Below, in pieces: positions 7,268 through 14,368 of a stretch of 16,851 nt of DNA (the first letter of the stretch is position 1; each line of letters starts with the position of its first letter). A model generated the notes under the pieces. The model worked only from the letters and a program-made list of their open reading frames with translations, made no database searches and had not been told where the DNA came from. This DNA comes from JADGHX01 sp035760965. Lineage in GTDB: Bacteria; Pseudomonadota; Gammaproteobacteria; Steroidobacterales; Steroidobacteraceae. The position numbers were made by a program, and so were the translations under genes. The stretch is from the NCBI GenBank assembly GCA_035760965.1, contig DASTRY010000013.1, positions 1-16,851 on the forward strand. Direction: 5' to 3'.

Positions 7268-7376
7268 ATTTCAGCGCGCCCGCGGGCTCCCAGAAGTCCA
7301 TGCCATCGACGGGTACGGCGCCGCGAGACAGCCGTGCCAGAATGATTGCGAGCAGTGATTTGCGTTCCGTGGTCAT
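7176..7376 (-). CDS. Small hypothetical protein overlapping the isomerase 3' end
   Basis: The ATG at 7376 is preceded by a strong ribosome-binding site (AAGGCGGAGAG, core GGAG six bases upstream). It opens a 66-residue frame starting MTTERKSLLAIILARLSRG, then PVDGMDFWEPAGALKF. The first 37 codons or so are unopposed, and the rest is antisense to the end of the isomerase gene. No family is recognised. The sharp start with a proper ribosome-binding site suggests a real gene, perhaps truncated at its 3' end where it meets the isomerase. It lies on the same strand as hutU, 149 bp downstream of it, so it might be a distal cistron of the hut transcript. Confidence 0.4.
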   Translation of the reverse strand: MTTERKSLLAIILARLSRGAVPVDGMDFWEPAGALKFTSREPPGTQKTCETAPRARATASYPACVQ

Positions 7377-7428
7377 GTGGCTCTCCGCCTTGGTGTGCGG
7401 GAGAGTGTGACCGCGTAAGGCAAGCCCG

Positions 7429-7458
7429 GCTTCACAGAGGGCTGAAGCAGGGTTCAGC
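7429..7458. repeat. Two overlapping, mutually exclusive hairpins
   Basis: GCTTCA (7429-7434) can pair with TGAAGC (7443-7448). The overlapping GCTGAA (7441-7446) can pair with TTCAGC (7453-7458). Both stems are perfect 6-mers and share bases 7443-7446, so only one can form at a time. They lie between hutU and the small downstream ORF. No T-run follows, so this is not called a terminator. Confidence 0.4.
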
Positions 7459-7525
7459 GGAATTGAACGGCCAGCCGATTGCGCGCACCACGCTGACGCT
7501 TGGGCGCGTGCCCCAGAACTGGCCG

Positions 7526-9205
7526 TCAGTTTCCGGCAGCGCCGAGGATTCCCGGTAGGTCCAGGTTGTGCTCGCGAGCGCAGGCGATCGCGGTCTCGTA
7601 GCCGGCATCGGCGTGACGCATCACGCCGCTCGCGGGATCGTTCCAGAGCACGCGAGCGATGCGTTTCGCAGCGGCGGGAGTGCCGTCGCAGACGATCACT
7701 AGACCCGCATGCTGCGAGAAGCCCATTCCCACGCCTCCGCCGTGGTGGAACGAGACCCACGTCGCACCCGAGGCCGTGTTCAAGAGCGCATTGAGAATCG
7801 GCCAGTCGGATACGGCGTCCGAGCCGTCGCGCATCGACTCGGTCTCCCGATTGGGAGAGGCGACGCTGCCCGAATCGAGGTGGTCGCGCCCGATGACGAC
7901 CGGCGCTTTGAGCTCGCCCTTGGCCACCATCTCGTTGAACGCGAGCCCGAGGCGGTGTCGATCGCCGAGCCCCACCCAGCAGATGCGCGCCGGCAGCCCC
8001 TGGAAGCGGATCTTCTGCCGCGCCATGTCGAGCCAGTGATGCAGGTGTTTGTCGTTCGGGAGCAGCTCTTTCACGCGCGCATCCGTCTTGTAGATGTCCT
8101 CCGGATCGCCGGACAGCGCGGCCCAGCGAAACGGCCCGACTCCGCGGCAGAACAGCGGCCGGATGTACGCCGGCACGAACCCCGGGAAGTCGAACGCGTT
8201 CTTCACACCTTCCTCGAGCGCCATTTGCCGGATGTTGTTGCCGTAGTCGACGGTCGGCACGCCGGTCTTCTGGAAGTCGAGCATCGAGCGCACGTGCACG
8301 GCCATGGAAGCCTTCGCCGCCCTCGCGACGGCGGCCGGATCGCGCTCGCGCATGTCCAGCCACTGTTCCACGGTCCAGCCGATGGGCAGATACCCGTTCA
8401 CCGGATCGTGCGCGGAGGTCTGATCGGTGAGCAGATCGGGGCGCACGCCGCGCTTGAACAGCTCCGGCAGCACTTCGGCCGCATTCCCGAGCAAGCCCAC
8501 GGACACCGGTCTCTTTTCCGAGCACGAGCGGGCGATGATCTGCAGCGCCTCATCGAGGCTCTCCGTGCCGTGATCGAGGTATCCGGAGCGCAGGCGCATG
8601 TCGATGCGCGAGCGCTGACACTCCACCGCGAGACACGATGCACCGGCCATCACGGCCGCGAGCGGCTGCGCGCCGCCCATGCCGCCGAGGCCCGCCGTGA
8701 GCAGCCAGCGTCCGGCGAGATCACCGTCGTAGTGCTGCCGGCCCATCTCGACGAACGTCTCGTACGTGCCCTGCACGATGCCTTGCGAGCCGATGTAGAT
8801 CCAGGAGCCGGCCGTCATCTGGCCGAACATCATGAGGCCCTTGCGGTCGAGGTCGTTGAAGTGCTCCCACGTGGCCCAGCGCGGCACGAGATTCGAGTTG
8901 GCGATCAGGACGCGCGGCGCATCCGCGTGCGTCGTGAACACGCCGACGGGTTTGCCGGACTGGATCAGCAGGGTTTGATCGGCTTCGAGCCTGCGCAGCG
9001 TCGCGACGATGGCGTCGTAGCTTTCCCAATCGCGCGCGGCGCGGCCGATGCCGCCGTAGACGACGAGCTCGGCCGGCCGTTCCCCGACGTCCGGATCGAG
9101 ATTGTTCATGAGCATGCGCAGCGGCGCTTCGGTGAGCCAGCTGCGCGCCGTGCGCTCCGTGCCGGTGGGCGCGCGAATGATGCGAGTGGTGTCGATGCGG
9201 GTCAT
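7526..9205 (-). CDS. hutU: Urocanate hydratase (urocanase)
   Basis: HutU adds water to urocanate to give 4-imidazolone-5-propionate, the second step of histidine breakdown, using tightly bound NAD+ as an electrophile. At 559 residues it matches bacterial urocanases (about 555). Hallmarks are VVYGGIGRAAR (48-58), the NAD-binding GLGGMGGAQP (172-181), the conserved ICWVGLGDRHRLGLAFNE with Cys409 (equivalent to Cys410 of the Pseudomonas enzyme), VVIGRDHLDSGSVASPNRET (436-455) and SFHHGGGVGMGFSQHAG (485-501). It is the last gene of the hutIHGU operon. Its ATG overlaps the hutG stop by 4 nt (ATGA), with GGAG seven bases upstream, indicating translational coupling. The enzyme is cytoplasmic. Confidence 0.98.
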   Translation of the reverse strand: MTRIDTTRIIRAPTGTERTARSWLTEAPLRMLMNNLDPDVGERPAELVVYGGIGRAARDWESYDAIVATLRRLEADQTLLIQSGKPVGVFTTHADAPRVLIANSNLVPRWATWEHFNDLDRKGLMMFGQMTAGSWIYIGSQGIVQGTYETFVEMGRQHYDGDLAGRWLLTAGLGGMGGAQPLAAVMAGASCLAVECQRSRIDMRLRSGYLDHGTESLDEALQIIARSCSEKRPVSVGLLGNAAEVLPELFKRGVRPDLLTDQTSAHDPVNGYLPIGWTVEQWLDMRERDPAAVARAAKASMAVHVRSMLDFQKTGVPTVDYGNNIRQMALEEGVKNAFDFPGFVPAYIRPLFCRGVGPFRWAALSGDPEDIYKTDARVKELLPNDKHLHHWLDMARQKIRFQGLPARICWVGLGDRHRLGLAFNEMVAKGELKAPVVIGRDHLDSGSVASPNRETESMRDGSDAVSDWPILNALLNTASGATWVSFHHGGGVGMGFSQHAGLVIVCDGTPAAAKRIARVLWNDPASGVMRHADAGYETAIACAREHNLDLPGILGAAGN

Positions 9206-10035
9206 ACGGTGCTCCGAGGCAGCGAGTCGACGAACTCGATGCAGTTTTCGAGGATGTCGCCGAGGATCTTGCGCGCGGCTGCGGCGCGCGTCGGGTCGTA
9301 CGGCGGGGGCCAGTTGTCGGCCGTTACGGCGCCGAGCGGTTCATCGAGATACGCGCGGCAGGCGAGCTCCATCTGGATGGCATGCACGCCGGCGACGGGC
9401 TGCCCGTAGTGGCGCGTGGTCCAGCCGCCTTTGAAGCGGCCGTTCGTGACGCAGGTGAACGCGGGATCGCGACAGAGTTGCGCGACGATGCAGGTGAGAC
9501 CGGGATCGCACGTCGTGCCGTCGTACGTGCCGATGTTGAAGTGGGGCAGCTCGCCGGAGAAGAGTCGCGGCACGCGCGAGCGAATCGAATGCGCATCGTA
9601 GAGCACGACGTAGCCGTGCCGCGCGCGCAGCCGCTCGATCTCCATGACGATGGCGGCGTGGTAAGGCTCGAAGAAGCGTGTGCGACGCTCCGCGATTTCT
9701 TCGGCGCTCGGCTCCCCGCCCGGCGCGTACAGCGGCTCGCCGTCGAACGTCGTAAGCGGGCAGAGATCCGTCGTCGCGTGGCCGGGATAGAGCGATGCGC
9801 CGGAGGGGTCGCGATTCACGTCGATGACCGTTCGCGAAATCTTCGTGCGAACCGTCGTGGCGTGCAGACCTTGCGCCATGTCGTAGAGCTGATGGACATA
9901 CCAATCAGCGTCTTTCCGCGCGAGCCAGGGCGAGACGAGGCGTCGCTCGATGTCGGCGGGAATATCCGTCCCCGTGTGCGGAAAGCTCACGATGAGCGGC
10001 AGCGTGCCGCGGCTGACCTCGAGCCATTCCGTCAT
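9202..10035 (-). CDS. hutG: N-formylglutamate deformylase (N-formylglutamate amidohydrolase)
   Basis: This enzyme hydrolyses N-formyl-L-glutamate to glutamate and formate, the last step of the HutF/HutG route. The 277-residue protein shows the family's metal and substrate motifs: VSFPHTGTDIP (16-26), VNRDPSG (73-79), YPGHATTDLCP (83-93), LYDAHSIRSRVPRLFSGELP (145-164), FNIGTYDG (166-173) and GGWTTRHYGQPVAGVHAIQME (203-223). It is this formylglutamate amidohydrolase type and not the arginase-like formiminoglutamase that is also named HutG in enterics, which fits the presence of HutF here. The ATG at 10035 overlaps the hutH stop by 4 nt and has GGAGG just upstream. It is cytoplasmic and should be metal-dependent. 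Confidence 0.95.
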   Translation of the reverse strand: MTEWLEVSRGTLPLIVSFPHTGTDIPADIERRLVSPWLARKDADWYVHQLYDMAQGLHATTVRTKISRTVIDVNRDPSGASLYPGHATTDLCPLTTFDGEPLYAPGGEPSAEEIAERRTRFFEPYHAAIVMEIERLRARHGYVVLYDAHSIRSRVPRLFSGELPHFNIGTYDGTTCDPGLTCIVAQLCRDPAFTCVTNGRFKGGWTTRHYGQPVAGVHAIQMELACRAYLDEPLGAVTADNWPPPYDPTRAAAARKILGDILENCIEFVDSLPRSTV

Positions 10036-11573
10036 GCTGCCTCCGTCACGCTCGGCAGCGGAATGCTCGCGGCGCATTTCACGACGGCGCCGCTGCGGAC
10101 CAGATCGATCGCTTCGGCGAGGTCCGTATGCAGATAGCGATCGTCTCCGAGCGGGCGGATGCGCGCGCGCACGAGGCTGCGCACGGCTTCGAGTGTCGCG
10201 CTCGATCTGATCGCGCCGTGGAAGTCGCAGCCCTGCGCCGCAGTGAGCAGCTCGATGCCGATGATCGCCATCGCGTTCTCCACCATCGGGAGCACGCGGC
10301 GCGCACCGTGCGCTGCCATCGACACGTGATCTTCCTGGTTTGCGCAGGTCGGAATGGAATCGATGCTCGCGGGATGCGCGCGCTGCTTGTTTTCCGAGAC
10401 GAGCGCCGCGGCCGTGACCTGCGGGAGCATGAGACCCGAGTTGAGGCCGGGGTTCGGCGTGAGGAACGCGGGCAGCCCGGAGAGCGCCGGGTCGACGAGC
10501 ATCGCGATACGACGCTCCGCGAGCGAGCCGATTTCGCAGATCGCAATGGCCATCGTGTCCGCGGCGAAGGCGACCGGCTCCGCGTGGAAGTTGCCGCCCG
10601 ACAGCGCTTCGTCGGACTCGGGGAAGATCAGCGGGTTGTCGGAGACGCCGTTGGCTTCGTGCGCGAGCGTCGTGGCGGCGTAGCGCAGCAGGTCCAGCGC
10701 GGCGCCCATCACTTGCGGCTGGCAGCGCAGGCAATAGGGGTCCTGCACGCGAGGGTCCGCAACGAGATGCGACGCGCGGATCGCCGAGCCAGCCATCAAC
10801 GCGCGCAGCGCCGCGGCCGTTTCGACCTGGCCGCGATGCCTGCGAAGCGCGTGAATGCGCGGATCGAACGGCGTGTCCGAGCCTTTCGCCGCTTCGGTCG
10901 CGAGTGCCCCCGTCACGAGCGCTGTCCGGAACAGTGTCTCGATTTCGAAAAGGGCGGCAAGGGCATACGCGGTCGAGAACTGGGTGCCATTCAGCAGTGC
11001 CAGGCCTTCTTTGGGCGCAAGCGTGAGAGGTGTGAGGCCGGCCGATGTCAGCGCCGCTAGAGCCGGCACGCGCTCGCCATCGACGTCGATCTCGCCGATG
11101 CCGATGAGCGCGGCGGCGAGATGCGACAACGGCGCGAGATCGCCGCATGCACCCACGGAACCCTGGCAAGGAATGACGGGGGTCAGCCCCTTCTCGAGCA
11201 GCGCGCCGAGGAGCTGGACCGTTGCCGGCTGCACGCCCGATGCGCCTTGCGCGAGGCTCGCGAGCTTCAGCGCCATCATGAGCCGCGTCACTCGCAACGG
11301 CATCGCTTCGCCGACGCCCGCGCAATGCGACAGCACGATATTCCGCTGCAGTTTCGCGAGGTCTGCATCGTCGACGCGCACGCTCGCGAGCTTGCCGAAG
11401 CCGGTGTTGATGCCGTAGATCGGCTGATCCTTCGCGATGATGCGCGACACCGCCGCGGCACTGGCCGCGATCCGCGACTCGCAGGATTTGTCCAGCGCCG
11501 CGTTCGCGCCGGCATAAATTGCGCGCCACTCGCCGAGCGTCACCTCGCCGGGTTTCAGGATGACGGTGCTCAC
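10032..11573 (-). CDS. hutH: Histidine ammonia-lyase with Ala-Cys-Gly at the MIO site
   Basis: HutH removes ammonia from L-histidine to give trans-urocanate, the first step of the pathway. The 513-residue length is normal. The catalytic loop YGINTGFGKLA (53-63), GSVGACGDLAPLSH (138-151), the LLNGTQFS segment, VSDNPLIF and the PNPGLNSGLM segment place it in the aromatic-amino-acid lyase family. The MIO prosthetic group normally forms from Ala-Ser-Gly, but here residues 142-144 are Ala-Cys-Gly (Cys codon TGC on the minus strand, bases 11147-11145). From memory of the literature, a Ser-to-Cys mutant of the Pseudomonas enzyme stays active, so function is likely kept. The GTG start at 11573 overlaps the hutI stop (GTGA) and has GGAGAGGA upstream; the frame extends further upstream but runs into hutI. 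Confidence 0.96.
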   Translation of the reverse strand: MSTVILKPGEVTLGEWRAIYAGANAALDKSCESRIAASAAAVSRIIAKDQPIYGINTGFGKLASVRVDDADLAKLQRNIVLSHCAGVGEAMPLRVTRLMMALKLASLAQGASGVQPATVQLLGALLEKGLTPVIPCQGSVGACGDLAPLSHLAAALIGIGEIDVDGERVPALAALTSAGLTPLTLAPKEGLALLNGTQFSTAYALAALFEIETLFRTALVTGALATEAAKGSDTPFDPRIHALRRHRGQVETAAALRALMAGSAIRASHLVADPRVQDPYCLRCQPQVMGAALDLLRYAATTLAHEANGVSDNPLIFPESDEALSGGNFHAEPVAFAADTMAIAICEIGSLAERRIAMLVDPALSGLPAFLTPNPGLNSGLMLPQVTAAALVSENKQRAHPASIDSIPTCANQEDHVSMAAHGARRVLPMVENAMAIIGIELLTAAQGCDFHGAIRSSATLEAVRSLVRARIRPLGDDRYLHTDLAEAIDLVRSGAVVKCAASIPLPSVTEAA

Positions 11574-12778
11574 TGTCCTCTCCAGACGCGCGCGTGCAGT
11601 GGGTTGAACCCCATCCGATACACCAGCTCGGCGGGGCGCTCGATATTCCAGATCGCAAGATCGCAGGACTTGCCAACCTCGAGTGTGCCCGTGCGCTCGC
11701 TCATGCCGAGCGCGTGCGCGGCCGCGCGAGTGACGCCGATGAGGCACTCTTCGACGGTCAGGCGGAAAAGCGTTGCGGCCATGTTCATGACGAGCAGCAG
11801 CGAGGTGAGGGGCGACGTGCCGGGGTTGCAGTCGGTCGCCAGTGCCATCCGCACGTGATGACGGCGCAACAGATCGATGGGTGGAACCTGCTTTTCGCGC
11901 ACGAAGTAGAACGCACCGGGAAGCAGCACGGCCGTCGTGCCGGCAGCCGCCATTGCGAGGACACCGTCCTCGTCGAGATATTCGAGATGGTCTGCGGAGA
12001 GCGCGTCGAAGCTCGCTGCGAGCGCTGCGCCGTGAGAATTGGAGAGTTGCTCGGAATGGATCTTCACCCGCAGACCGTGCGACCGGGCGGCTTCGAACAC
12101 GCGGCGCGTTTGCACGGGTGAAAAGCCGATGCGCTCGCAGAAGACATCCACCGCATCGGCCAGCTTCTCCGCGGCGATCGCGGGCATCATGCGATCACAG
12201 ACTTCGTCGATGTAGTCGTCGGGGCGACCGGCGAACTCGGGCGGCAGCGCGTGCGCGCCGAGGAAAGTCGTGCACACCGTGACGCGACGTTCCCGACCGA
12301 GCGCGCGCGCCGCATGCAACTGTTTGCGCTCGTGCTCGAGGCTCAGGCCGTAGCCGGACTTGATCTCGATGCTCGTCACGCCCTCGGCAAGAAGTGCGTC
12401 GAGGCGGGGCAGGGCGCTGGCAATCAACTCGGCTTCGCTTGCGGCGCGCGTCGCGTTCATCGTCGAGACGATGCCGCCGCCTTGGCGCGCGATGGTTTCG
12501 TAGGACACACCGGCGAGCCGCATTTCGAATTCGTGCGCGCGATTGCCTCCGTGCACGAGATGCGTGTGGCAATCGATGAGGCCGGGGGTGATCCAGCGTC
12601 CTTCGCAATCCACGACGTCTGCCGCGTCGAGGTTGCGGGGCGCATCATGAGCAGCGCCTGCGAAGACGATGGTGCCGTCGCGGCAGGCGACGACCCCGTC
12701 ATCGATTTCACCCAGGCCGGGGCGGTTCGCAGCGAGCGTTGCGAGGCGCGCGCTGCGCCAGATCGTGTCACAGCGCAC
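11570..12778 (-). CDS. hutI: Imidazolonepropionase
   Basis: HutI opens the imidazolone ring of 4-imidazolone-5-propionate to give N-formimino-L-glutamate. From the GTG at 12778 the protein has 402 residues, close to the family's usual 405. Metal ligands typical of this amidohydrolase are seen: H71 and H73 in GLIDCHTHLVHGGNRAHEFE, H241 in KIHSEQLSNSHG and D316 in ATDCNPGTSP. GGGIVSTMNATR (101-111) and KSGYGL (140-145) are substrate-site motifs. The frame is open 31 codons further to an ATG at 12871, but that extension is unlike the family, whereas GTG 12778 has GAGGA six bases upstream. It is the first gene of hutIHGU and overlaps hutH by 4 nt. Confidence 0.96.
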   Translation of the reverse strand: MRCDTIWRSARLATLAANRPGLGEIDDGVVACRDGTIVFAGAAHDAPRNLDAADVVDCEGRWITPGLIDCHTHLVHGGNRAHEFEMRLAGVSYETIARQGGGIVSTMNATRAASEAELIASALPRLDALLAEGVTSIEIKSGYGLSLEHERKQLHAARALGRERRVTVCTTFLGAHALPPEFAGRPDDYIDEVCDRMMPAIAAEKLADAVDVFCERIGFSPVQTRRVFEAARSHGLRVKIHSEQLSNSHGAALAASFDALSADHLEYLDEDGVLAMAAAGTTAVLLPGAFYFVREKQVPPIDLLRRHHVRMALATDCNPGTSPLTSLLLVMNMAATLFRLTVEECLIGVTRAAAHALGMSERTGTLEVGKSCDLAIWNIERPAELVYRMGFNPLHARVWRGQ

Positions 12779-12784
12779 GGTCGT

Positions 12785-12789
12785 TCCTC
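12785..12789 (-). promoter_or_regulatory. Ribosome-binding site that fixes the hutI start
   Basis: GAGGA on the minus strand lies six bases before the GTG at 12778. It supports that start over the in-frame ATG at 12871. Confidence 0.6.
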
Positions 12790-12853
12790 GTTGTGAGTTG
12801 CGCAGGGTGCCCTGTGCGGGAGTCATGCCTATTTCGTGCGTCGTCGGCTCGAC

Positions 12854-12905
12854 GCGCGAGTCGCCTGCCATCGAGGTCCGGCGCGAGTCGAGATGGCGCG
12901 AGTCG
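12854..12905. repeat. Three direct copies of GCGCGAGTCG in the hut divergent region
   Basis: Identical 10-mers start at 12854, 12881 and 12896, spaced 27 and 15 bp apart. The last two share the longer core GGCGCGAGTCGA. They lie in the leader between the operator candidate and hutI. They could be an activator array or a local duplication; nothing seen decides between these. Confidence 0.5.
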
Positions 12906-12960
12906 ACAAGGACGGGGCCGCAGATGAGGGCAGGAGCTGGGCTGGACGGCGCGCCGCATA

Positions 12961-12972
12961 ATGTCTATACAT
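12961..12972. promoter_or_regulatory. Candidate HutC operator
   Basis: ATGTCTATACAT is a 12-bp palindrome with one mismatched pair, and it fits the TGT-N4-ACA dyad expected for GntR/HutC-type repressors. It lies 26 bp upstream of the hutF start, inside the hutI-hutF divergent region. It overlaps the -10-like CATAAT (12957-12962) for hutF and -10-like bases on the other strand, so one bound HutC dimer could block both promoters. Urocanate is the usual inducer of HutC. Confidence 0.5.
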
Positions 12973-12997
12973 ATCCCAGCCCGGGAGGCCGTGTCCA
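12968..12997 (-). promoter_or_regulatory. Candidate promoter for the hutIHGU operon
   Basis: On the minus strand TGGACA (12997-12992) is followed after 18 bp by TATGTA (12973-12968), which overlaps the palindrome proposed as the HutC operator. It would give a leader of about 180 nt before hutI containing the three GCGCGAGTCG repeats. The match is moderate and untested. Confidence 0.25.
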
Positions 12998-14368
12998 GTG
13001 CAAAGCTCGATTCAATCGGTGCATTTCGAGAGCGCCCTGCTGCCGCAGGGTTGGGCGGCGCAGGTGCGCGTCGGTATCGCGGACGGGGTGATCGCGTCCA
13101 TCGAACCGGGCGTTGCGCCTCGTGCGGAAGATGAGCGTGCGAGTGCCGGCTTGCCGGGACTGTCGAACGTGCACAGCCACGCTTTTCAGCGGGCGATGGC
13201 GGGGCTCACCGAGCATCGCGGGCCGAGTGCGGACAGTTTTTGGACCTGGCGCGAGCTCATGTACCGCTTCGTCGGCCGCATCACGCCGGATGACGCGGAA
13301 GCCATCGCGGCGCACGCGTTCATGGAGATGCTGGAGGCGGGGTTCACGCGCGTCGGCGAGTTTCACTATCTGCACCACGACCCGAGCGGCAAGCCGTACG
13401 CGAACATCGCGGAGATGGCGGTTCGAATCGCCGCGGCGGTGGCGCAGACGGGGATCGCGCTCACGCTGTTGCCGGTGTTCTACGCGCACGGCGGATTCGG
13501 CGGCAGCCCGCCGACTCAGGGCCAGCGGCGCTTCATCTGCAGCGTCGATCAGTTCGCGCGGTTGATGGAGGCAAGTCGCGAGGTCGTCGCGGGATTGGAG
13601 CATGCCGTCATCGGGGTCGCGCCTCATAGCCTGCGTGCCGTCACGCCGCAGGAGCTGACGGTGATCGTGCCGCTCGCGGGTGATGGACCGATTCACATTC
13701 ACGCGGCGGAACAGACGCGTGAAGTCGAGGATTGCGTCGCGTGGTCGGGTAAGCGACCTGTCGAGTGGCTACTCGCGTTCGCGCCGGTCGACAGGCGCTG
13801 GTGTCTCGTGCATTCGACGCTCGTCACGGAAGCGGAGGCGCTCGCGCTGGCGCGAAGTGGTGCGGTAGTGGGTCTCTGTCCCATCACCGAAGCCAATCTC
13901 GGCGACGGCGTGTTCCCGGCGACAACGTTTCTCGATGCGGGCGGCGCGGTCGGCATCGGCACGGATTCGAATGTGCTGATCAGCGCGGCTCAGGAGTTGC
14001 GGCAGCTCGAATACAGCCAGCGGCTGCGCGATCGAATGCGCAACGTGCTCGCCGGCGGGGCCAATCGCTCGACGGGGCGCACGTTGTATGACGCCGTGCT
14101 GAAGGGCGGGGCGCAGGCCATGGATGTGCGAGGCGGATTCGAAGTGGGTGCACGGGCCGACTTTTTCTCGTTGAATGCAAGCGATGTCCTGTTCGCTGGC
14201 CGCGAGGGCGATCGGATGCTCGACACGTTCGTCTTCGCGGGCGGCGAGCGTTGTATCGATTGCGTTTGGCGGGCAGGGCGCAAGGTCGTCTCCGGCGGGC
14301 GCCATCATGCGCGTCCGCAGATCGAGGCGCGCTATCGCGCAACGCTTGCGAGGCTGATGCGCGCATGA
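12998..14368 (+). CDS. hutF: Formimidoylglutamate deiminase
   Basis: HutF deaminates N-formimino-L-glutamate to N-formyl-L-glutamate and ammonia, feeding HutG. The 456-residue protein is a zinc amidohydrolase with the HxH motif in NVHSHAFQRAMAGL (H59, H61), H210 and R213 in APHSLRAV, H235 and E238 in IHIHAAEQ, and D323 in GIGTDSNV. The spacing matches the Pseudomonas enzyme. FWTWRELMYRF (81-91) and LCPITEANLGDGVFP (293-307) are further family marks. The GTG at 12998 has GGGAGG nine bases upstream. It is transcribed divergently from hutIHGU and overlaps hutC by 4 nt (ATGA), so enzyme and repressor are co-expressed. Confidence 0.96.
   Translation: MQSSIQSVHFESALLPQGWAAQVRVGIADGVIASIEPGVAPRAEDERASAGLPGLSNVHSHAFQRAMAGLTEHRGPSADSFWTWRELMYRFVGRITPDDAEAIAAHAFMEMLEAGFTRVGEFHYLHHDPSGKPYANIAEMAVRIAAAVAQTGIALTLLPVFYAHGGFGGSPPTQGQRRFICSVDQFARLMEASREVVAGLEHAVIGVAPHSLRAVTPQELTVIVPLAGDGPIHIHAAEQTREVEDCVAWSGKRPVEWLLAFAPVDRRWCLVHSTLVTEAEALALARSGAVVGLCPITEANLGDGVFPATTFLDAGGAVGIGTDSNVLISAAQELRQLEYSQRLRDRMRNVLAGGANRSTGRTLYDAVLKGGAQAMDVRGGFEVGARADFFSLNASDVLFAGREGDRMLDTFVFAGGERCIDCVWRAGRKVVSGGRHHARPQIEARYRATLARLMRA

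Noticed and set aside
7466..7529. Inverted repeats around the hutU stop (ACGGCCAG/CTGGCCGT and CTGACG/CGTCAG) as a terminator
   Set aside because: The arms are far apart, the stems compete and no T-run follows on the minus strand, so a terminator call is not supported.
7709..9409. A 566-codon open frame on the plus strand
   Set aside because: It is antisense to hutU, which is unmistakable; its His/Arg/Glu-rich composition is typical of the opposite strand of a high-GC gene.
9202..11676. An 824-codon minus-strand frame that would fuse hutG to upstream sequence
   Set aside because: Only its last 277 codons are HutG. The rest is an out-of-frame reading of hutH, and the ATG at 10035 with GGAGG is the clear start.
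12796..12840. Possible sigma54 promoter before hutI
   Set aside because: The GGCAC and GC elements do not have the required -24/-12 spacing.
12779..12871. N-terminal extension of HutI to the ATG at 12871
   Set aside because: The extra 31 residues do not resemble the family and have no good ribosome-binding site, while GTG 12778 gives the usual length and has GAGGA correctly spaced.
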